DNA of 9,247 nt, from contig SFHI01000095.1 in NCBI GenBank assembly GCA_004555705.1, positions 1 through 9,247 of the forward strand, written 5' to 3'. Positions within the stretch are counted from its first letter, which is position 1. Every line of letters starts with the position of its first letter. Position numbers and translations under genes: made by a program. The notes below the pieces were generated by a model that made no database searches, had not been told where the DNA came from, and worked only from the letters and a program-made list of their open reading frames with translations. Below, piece by piece: positions 5,420 to 9,247 of the stretch. This stretch comes from Clostridiales bacterium. Lineage in GTDB: Bacteria; Bacillota; Clostridia; Oscillospirales; Oscillospiraceae.

Positions 5420-6883
5420 ATGACGAATTTTCTGACCGGCCTTCACCGTCTCGTCTGGGGCGCGCCCACGTTGATTCTGATTCTGGGAACGGGGCTTTTC
5501 TTAAGTGTCCGCACCAGGTTCCTCCAGCTCCGCCTGCTTCCCCGCTCCCTCCGGCAAATGGCCAGGAGCCTGCGGCGCAGGCCCGGGGAGGACGGCATCT
5601 CCCCCTTCCAGGCCCTGTGTACGGCCCTGGCTGCCACCGTGGGCACCGGGAATCTGGTGGGAGTGGCGGGAGCCATCTGCTTAGGAGGCCCCGGAGCCAT
5701 CTTCTGGATGTGGGTCTGCGGCTTCATCGGCATGGCCACCAAGTACGCCGAGGTCACCCTGGCCCTGCGCTACCGGGTCCGGGAGCATGGGGAGTACCTG
5801 GGCGGACCTATGTACATGATCACCCGGGGCATGGGGCCGCGCTGGCGGTTTCTCGCGGTGGCCTACGCGGTGTTTGGCATTGCGGCCTCCTTCGGCGTGG
5901 GAAACGCCACCCAGGTAAACGCGGTCATCAGCGGCATCAACGCGGTGCTGCGATCCTTCGGCAAAGCGGAATCCCTCCGTCGGAATCTGGCGGTGGGCCT
6001 GCTGCTGGCCGTCACCATCGGCGCGGTGCTTCTTGGCGGCGCGAAGAAGGTGGGCCGCACGGCGGAAAAACTGATTCCCTTTGTTTCGGGGGGCTACATC
6101 CTGCTGTGCCTGGGGGTGCTGATCCTCCGCCGCCGGTATCTTTCCCAGGCCTTTTCCCTGATTTTGGACGGGGCCTTCTCCCCCCGGTCGGTTACCGGCG
6201 GGCTCCTGGGCTCCGCTTTCCAAGCCCTTAGCGTGGGCTGCTCCCGGGGTGTCTTTACCAACGAATCGGGCATGGGCACCGCCTCCATGGCCCACGCCTC
6301 CGCTCAGGTTTCCCACCCGGCGGAGCAGGGCTTACTCGGCATTGTGGAGGTGTTTCTGGACACCATCGTCATCTGTACCCTTACCGCCCTGGTAATTCTC
6401 ACAGCGGGGGTCGCCATCCCCTACGGCACCGACGCGGGGGGGAGTCTCACTTCCTCCGCCTTCTCCGCCGTATACGGCAGCTGGGTCAATGTGTTTCTTG
6501 CCGGGGCCCTGGCCTGCTTCGCCATTGCCACCGTGCTGGGCTGGGGGCTCTACGGCTGCCGCTGCGCCCAGTTTCTCCTGGGACCCAACGCCTGGAAGGG
6601 CTTTGCCCTGCTTCAGGCTCTGACCGTGATCCCCGCCAGTGTGGGAACAGCCGAAACCGTCTGGCTTCTGGCGGAAATTCTCAACGCCCTCATGTCCATT
6701 CCCAATCTGATTGCCCTGGCGGTACTCTCCCCGGAGCTTGTCCGCCTGACCACTGAATACGAAAGAAGAGGTACACCATGCAAATCTCCATCAACGCCAA
6801 CCGGTGCGAGCCCTCCCCCATGCGCAAATTCCACCCCCTGGCGGTGGCCGCGGAAAAGGAAGGCAAAAAAATCTACCACCTGA
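5420..6883 (+). CDS. AGCS-family sodium:alanine/glycine symporter
   Basis: This is a membrane carrier importing a small neutral amino acid (alanine or glycine in known members) with sodium. Family marks are GTGNLVGVA (75-83), LGGPMYMITRGMG (127-139), FGVGNATQVNAVISGINAV (158-176), FTNESGMGTASMAHA (279-293) and the hydrophobic run after VEVFLDTIVICTL (309-321). About ten or eleven hydrophobic helices are visible across residues 10-440. Normal AGCS sequence ends around VRLTTEYERRG (441-451). The remaining 36 residues are rich in Pro, Ser, Lys and Arg, and nearly all are read out of frame from the start of the next gene. The TGA at 6881 is therefore probably a chance stop reached after loss of the original one. 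The start has AAGGAGG upstream. Substrate is inferred from family only. Confidence 0.92.
   Translation: MTNFLTGLHRLVWGAPTLILILGTGLFLSVRTRFLQLRLLPRSLRQMARSLRRRPGEDGISPFQALCTALAATVGTGNLVGVAGAICLGGPGAIFWMWVCGFIGMATKYAEVTLALRYRVREHGEYLGGPMYMITRGMGPRWRFLAVAYAVFGIAASFGVGNATQVNAVISGINAVLRSFGKAESLRRNLAVGLLLAVTIGAVLLGGAKKVGRTAEKLIPFVSGGYILLCLGVLILRRRYLSQAFSLILDGAFSPRSVTGGLLGSAFQALSVGCSRGVFTNESGMGTASMAHASAQVSHPAEQGLLGIVEVFLDTIVICTLTALVILTAGVAIPYGTDAGGSLTSSAFSAVYGSWVNVFLAGALACFAIATVLGWGLYGCRCAQFLLGPNAWKGFALLQALTVIPASVGTAETVWLLAEILNALMSIPNLIALAVLSPELVRLTTEYERRGTPCKSPSTPTGASPPPCANSTPWRWPRKRKAKKSTT
6767..6771 (+). promoter_or_regulatory. Ribosome binding site of the aminotransferase
   Basis: AGAGG lies 6 nt before the ATG at 6778, inside the end of the symporter reading frame. 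It supports initiation there and co-transcription of the two genes. Confidence 0.6.
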
Positions 6884-8001
6884 ACATCGGCCAGCCGGAC
6901 ATTGCCACGCCTCCCGCTTATTACGAGGCCATCCGCAAGTTTGACCGGAAGACTCTGGCCTACGCCGAGTCCCCCGGCACCCCTCAGCTCATCGACGCCG
7001 TCCGCAGCTACTATAAGCGGCTGGACGTGGAGCTGGAGCCCAGCGACGTGCTCATCACCACCGGCGGCAGCGAGGCGCTGCTGCTGACGTGCCTGAGCAT
7101 CCTGGACCCCTATACCGAGGTCATCATTCCGGAGCCCTACTACCCCAACTACACCACCTTCGTCCATGCGGCGGGCGGTGTCATCCGGGCCCTGCCCACC
7201 AACCCCTGGGAGGGCTACCGCTACGCCGACCGGGAACGCATCGAGAGCCTGATTACCAAAAACACCCGGGCCATCCTCATCACCAACCCCGGCAACCCCA
7301 CCGGCGTGGTGCTGAGCCAGGAGGAAATGCGGATGATCGCGGACATCGCCAAGGAGCGCGACCTGTTCCTGATCTGCGACGAGGTGTACCGGGAGTTCTG
7401 CTATGACGACAAATTCGGGGTGCCCACCATGGCCCGGTTCCGGGACATTGACGAGAATCTGGTCATCGTGGATTCCGTGTCCAAGCGGTTCTCCGCCTGC
7501 GGCGCCCGGGTAGGCTGCGTGGTCACCCGGAACAAGGAGCTGCAGCAGGCCCTGCTGAAGTTCTGCCAGTCCCGGCTTAGCGTTGCCACCATCGACCAGA
7601 TCGGCGCCGCAGCCCTGTACAGCGTGGACCCCGGCTTCTTCCTGGAGAGCAAGGCCGAGTACCGCCGCCGCCGGGATACGGTGATCTCCCGCCTGCGGCA
7701 GATCCCCGGGGTGGTGGTGGAGGAGCCCATGGGGGCCTTCTATGTCATGGCAAGCCTCCCCGTGGACGACTCTGACAAATTCCAGCGCTGGCTTCTGGAG
7801 GAATTCAGCGACAACGGGGACACGGTGATGTTCGCCCCCGGGGCCCCCTTCTACGAAACCCCCGGCAAGGGAATCAACGAGGTGCGCATTGCCTATGTGC
7901 TGAAGCAGGAGGATTTGGAGCGGGCCATGGAGGTTCTCGCCGCCGGCATCGCCCAGTACCAGCGCAAGGTCATGAAGGTCAAAGCCCACCCGGCGGAATG
8001 A
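6778..8001 (+). CDS. Class I/II PLP-dependent aminotransferase (aspartate aminotransferase-like fold)
   Basis: This is a cytoplasmic fold-type I transaminase of 407 residues, the usual length for the COG0436-type group. Visible marks are NIGQPDIATP (36-45), the TGGSEALLL phosphate-side motif (95-103), NPGNPTG (170-176, with Asn173 the usual PLP-contacting Asn), DEVYREF (201-207, with Asp201 the pyridine-nitrogen partner and Tyr204), the Schiff-base Lys236 in VDSVSKRFSACGARVG, and the substrate carboxylate Arg370 in NEVRIAY. The amino-acid substrate cannot be read reliably; aspartate, alanine or aromatic donors are all possible. It lies directly after a sodium:amino-acid symporter, which suggests joint use of an imported amino acid. 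The last base of its TGA is the first base of an inverted repeat. Confidence 0.93.
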   Translation: MQISINANRCEPSPMRKFHPLAVAAEKEGKKIYHLNIGQPDIATPPAYYEAIRKFDRKTLAYAESPGTPQLIDAVRSYYKRLDVELEPSDVLITTGGSEALLLTCLSILDPYTEVIIPEPYYPNYTTFVHAAGGVIRALPTNPWEGYRYADRERIESLITKNTRAILITNPGNPTGVVLSQEEMRMIADIAKERDLFLICDEVYREFCYDDKFGVPTMARFRDIDENLVIVDSVSKRFSACGARVGCVVTRNKELQQALLKFCQSRLSVATIDQIGAAALYSVDPGFFLESKAEYRRRRDTVISRLRQIPGVVVEEPMGAFYVMASLPVDDSDKFQRWLLEEFSDNGDTVMFAPGAPFYETPGKGINEVRIAYVLKQEDLERAMEVLAAGIAQYQRKVMKVKAHPAE

Positions 8002-8038
8002 ATTGACAATTAACAATTGACAGTTGACAATTTTCCCC
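8001..8038 (+). repeat. Outer inverted repeat, left arm
   Basis: AATTGACAATTAACAATTGA followed by C and a further GTTGAC-AATTTT-CCCC run. A 21-bp block (8001-8021) is exactly complementary to 8354-8374. The left arm carries one additional 7-bp GTTGACA-type unit. The arm begins at the last base of the aminotransferase stop codon. Confidence 0.8.
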
Positions 8039-8054
8039 TTTTTCCAACATCAAC

Positions 8055-8096
8055 AAAACCGCAGAGCAGAGGAACCCCCTCCGCCCTGCGGTTTTT
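8055..8096 (+). terminator. Rho-independent terminator between convergent genes, possibly bidirectional
   Basis: AAAACCGCAG (8055-8064) pairs with CTGCGGTTTT (8086-8095) followed by another T; the inner part can extend with AGG/CCT pairing. The A-run on one side and T-run on the other would allow function on both strands, fitting the convergent aminotransferase and deacylase genes. Confidence 0.8.
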
Positions 8097-8125
8097 ATTA
8101 TGACCGGCAATACCCATTGGAAAGA

Positions 8126-8302
8126 TAAATTGTTGTTTACAGTTTTCAAACACCTTACGTTGCTACCGTAGGGGCGGCTATTAGCCGCCCGAAAGGTTCC
8201 GATTTCTGAGCGTTTTCGATAGAACGGGATGCTTTCATGGACGAAAGGTTGCGGGCGGCTGATAGCCGCCCCTACGGTAAAATCTCAGCAAACAACAATT
8301 TA
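8126..8302. repeat. MITE-like repeat, copy 4: same ends, unrelated palindromic interior
   Basis: The ends GATAAATTGTTGTTT and AAACAACAATTTATC are perfect inverted repeats shared with the other copies. The 177-bp interior, however, is a different palindrome: arms at 8164-8191 and 8252-8279 (TACCGTAGGGGCGGCTA and its complement) match across 28 bp with one mismatch. Each arm also folds on itself (GGGCGGCTA-T-TAGCCGCCC). CGAAAGGTT occurs twice as a direct repeat just inside. No coding content. Confidence 0.85.
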
Positions 8303-8345
8303 TCGCACTGCCGCACGGGGTTGATTTGGTTCCCCCGGCGGGATT

Positions 8346-8374
8346 GGGAAATTGTCAATTGTTAATTGTCAATT
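8346..8374 (-). repeat. Outer inverted repeat, right arm (codes the deacylase C terminus)
   Basis: This is the complement of the left arm at 8001-8038, exact over 21 bp and continuing into AATTT-CCC without the extra 7-bp unit. Read on the minus strand it provides the final codons Ile-Asp-Asn and the TAA stop of the Sir2-family gene. Confidence 0.8.
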
Positions 8375-9096
8375 GAATCCGGCTCCAGATACCGGAACAC
8401 GTCCCCCAGGCTCTCGTGAAGCACCAGGTCCGCCTGATCGTCATAGGGGGTCTCGTCCCGGTTGATAAGCACCAGGCGGTGTCCTCCGTAATAGCGGATC
8501 AGTCCCGCTGCCGGGTACACCGTCAGGCTGGTGCCTCCCACAATCAGCAGATCCGCCTGGGCAATGGCCCGCACTGCCCCCTCGATGGTGTTCTGATCCA
8601 GGCCCTCCTCGTAGAGCACCACGTCCGGCTTCACGGTTCCTCCGCAGCCGCACTTGGGCACGCCCGGGCAGTCCCGGATGAATTCGGCGGGGAAGGCCTT
8701 GCCGCAGCGGGTGCAGTAATTACGCAGCACCGAGCCGTGAAGCTCATATACCCGCTTGCTTCCCGCTTTCTGGTGAAGCCCGTCGATGTTCTGGGTCACC
8801 ACGGCGGAGAGCTTGCCCTCCCGTTCCCATTTGGCCAGCACCTTGTGGGTCACGTTGGGTTCATACCCCAGCGGCAGCATTTTCTCCCGGTAGAACCGGA
8901 AGAAATACTCCGGTTTTTTTACATAAAAGCTGTGGCTGATGATGGTCTCCGGGGGGTAGTCAAACTTCTGACTGTACAGCCCATCCACACTGCGGAAATC
9001 CTTAATTCCGGATTCCGTACTCACCCCGGCGCCGCCGAAGAACACAATGCGGCTGCTCTCCTCCACCCACTGTTTCAGAATATCCCGCTTGACCAT
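8362..9096 (-). CDS. cobB: Sir2-family NAD-dependent protein deacylase
   Basis: This cytoplasmic enzyme removes acyl groups from lysines using NAD, releasing nicotinamide and O-acyl-ADP-ribose. The 244 residues, usual for a bacterial sirtuin, show GGAGVSTESGIKDFRS (21-36), TQNIDGLHQ (101-109), catalytic His120 in YELHGS, a Zn site made by Cys128/Cys131 and Cys149/Cys151 (CTRC and KCGCGG), KPDVVLYEE (156-164), GGTSLTVYPAAGL (187-199) and LINRDE (210-215). The loop normally reading GIPDFR has Lys32 in place of Pro. The ATG at 9096 is chosen because AGGAGG lies 6 nt upstream; an in-frame TTG at 9123 lacks such a site. The last codons and stop are formed by a repeat arm, so the natural C terminus may have been replaced. 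It faces the aminotransferase and is probably transcribed alone. The symbol is family-level only. Confidence 0.93.
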   Translation of the reverse strand: MVKRDILKQWVEESSRIVFFGGAGVSTESGIKDFRSVDGLYSQKFDYPPETIISHSFYVKKPEYFFRFYREKMLPLGYEPNVTHKVLAKWEREGKLSAVVTQNIDGLHQKAGSKRVYELHGSVLRNYCTRCGKAFPAEFIRDCPGVPKCGCGGTVKPDVVLYEEGLDQNTIEGAVRAIAQADLLIVGGTSLTVYPAAGLIRYYGGHRLVLINRDETPYDDQADLVLHESLGDVFRYLEPDSIDN

Positions 9097-9102
9097 ACAC
9101 TG

Positions 9103-9108
9103 CCTCCT
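9103..9108 (-). promoter_or_regulatory. Ribosome binding site of the Sir2-family gene
   Basis: AGGAGG on the minus strand lies 6 nt before the ATG at 9096. Upstream sequence enters repeat copy 5 within about 25 nt, leaving little room for an independent promoter outside the repeat. Confidence 0.75.
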
Positions 9109-9130
9109 GTCATGCTTTATCAAGGAACGA

Positions 9131-9247
9131 TTAATTGTTGTTTGTACGTTTTTCTGTCATTGCGAGCCAGTGCGCACACTGGCGTGGCAATCCCCCGGTT
9201 AGACGTACAATGTTGCGACAAGTACCCACAATTGCAGAAGAATTCAC
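9131..9247 (+). repeat. MITE-like palindromic repeat, copy 5 (right end outside window)
   Basis: It begins TTAATTGTTGTTTG, one mismatch from the TAAATTGTTGTTT end of the others. It then carries the same left arm (CATTGCGAGCCAGTG-CGCA-CACTGGCGTGGCAAT), followed by a core (from about 9202) that differs from copies 1-3. It is cut by the window edge. Confidence 0.75.

Noticed and set aside
6613..8016. 467-residue minus-strand open frame opposite the aminotransferase, and a 351-residue one opposite copA (624-1679)
   Set aside because: They are antisense shadows of GC-rich genes with third-position bias; they are Gly/His-rich with no recognisable domain, while the plus strand carries complete catalytic motifs.
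1..9247. CRISPR array suggested by repeated palindromic units
   Set aside because: The units are 120-250 bp, lie kilobases apart, occur in both orientations and have internal hairpins and terminal inverted repeats. There are no regular spacers and no cas genes.

Overview
The window looks like chromosomal DNA of a GC-rich gut-type Clostridia bacterium, probably near the Oscillospiraceae. This rests on the GC-rich coding sequence, AGGAGG-type ribosome binding sites, Clostridia-like versions of every recognisable protein, and a dense population of short palindromic interspersed repeats. The placement is an inference from style; no marker gene for taxonomy is present.

Layout, left to right. (1) A repeat element (1-229) lies just upstream of copA, a Cu(I)-exporting P1B ATPase with a CopZ-like metal-binding domain fused to its C terminus. 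An alpha/beta hydrolase follows 1 nt after the copA stop and is translationally coupled to it. A second copy of the same repeat, in the same orientation, closes this block. (2) A tight overlapping cluster holds a 42-residue unrecognised small protein, truA (tRNA pseudouridine synthase) broken by an internal deletion plus frameshift, and an ArsC/Spx-fold thioredoxin-like protein. It ends at a strong intrinsic terminator. (3) A third, inverted repeat precedes an AGCS-family sodium:amino-acid symporter and a class I PLP aminotransferase, a plausible amino-acid uptake and transamination pair. The symporter frame runs 106 bp into the aminotransferase gene, as if its own stop had been lost. (4) The aminotransferase converges on a minus-strand Sir2-family NAD-dependent deacylase. 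The roughly 360-bp gap between them holds nested structure: an outer inverted repeat touching both stop codons, a terminator hairpin that could work both ways, and a fourth repeat with the same ends but a different interior. A fifth, cut-off repeat lies upstream of the deacylase.

The most distinctive content is the repeat family. Five elements share the end AAATTGTTGTTT (one with a mismatch) and look TA-flanked. They encode nothing credible and resemble non-autonomous MITEs. Four carry paired hairpins whose stem bases covary, and one carries an unrelated palindromic interior within the same ends. The other notable points are an ideal internal Shine-Dalgarno and ATG inside copA that could yield free CopZ, and the damaged truA. 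I see no RNA gene, CRISPR array, transposase, phage gene or defence system.
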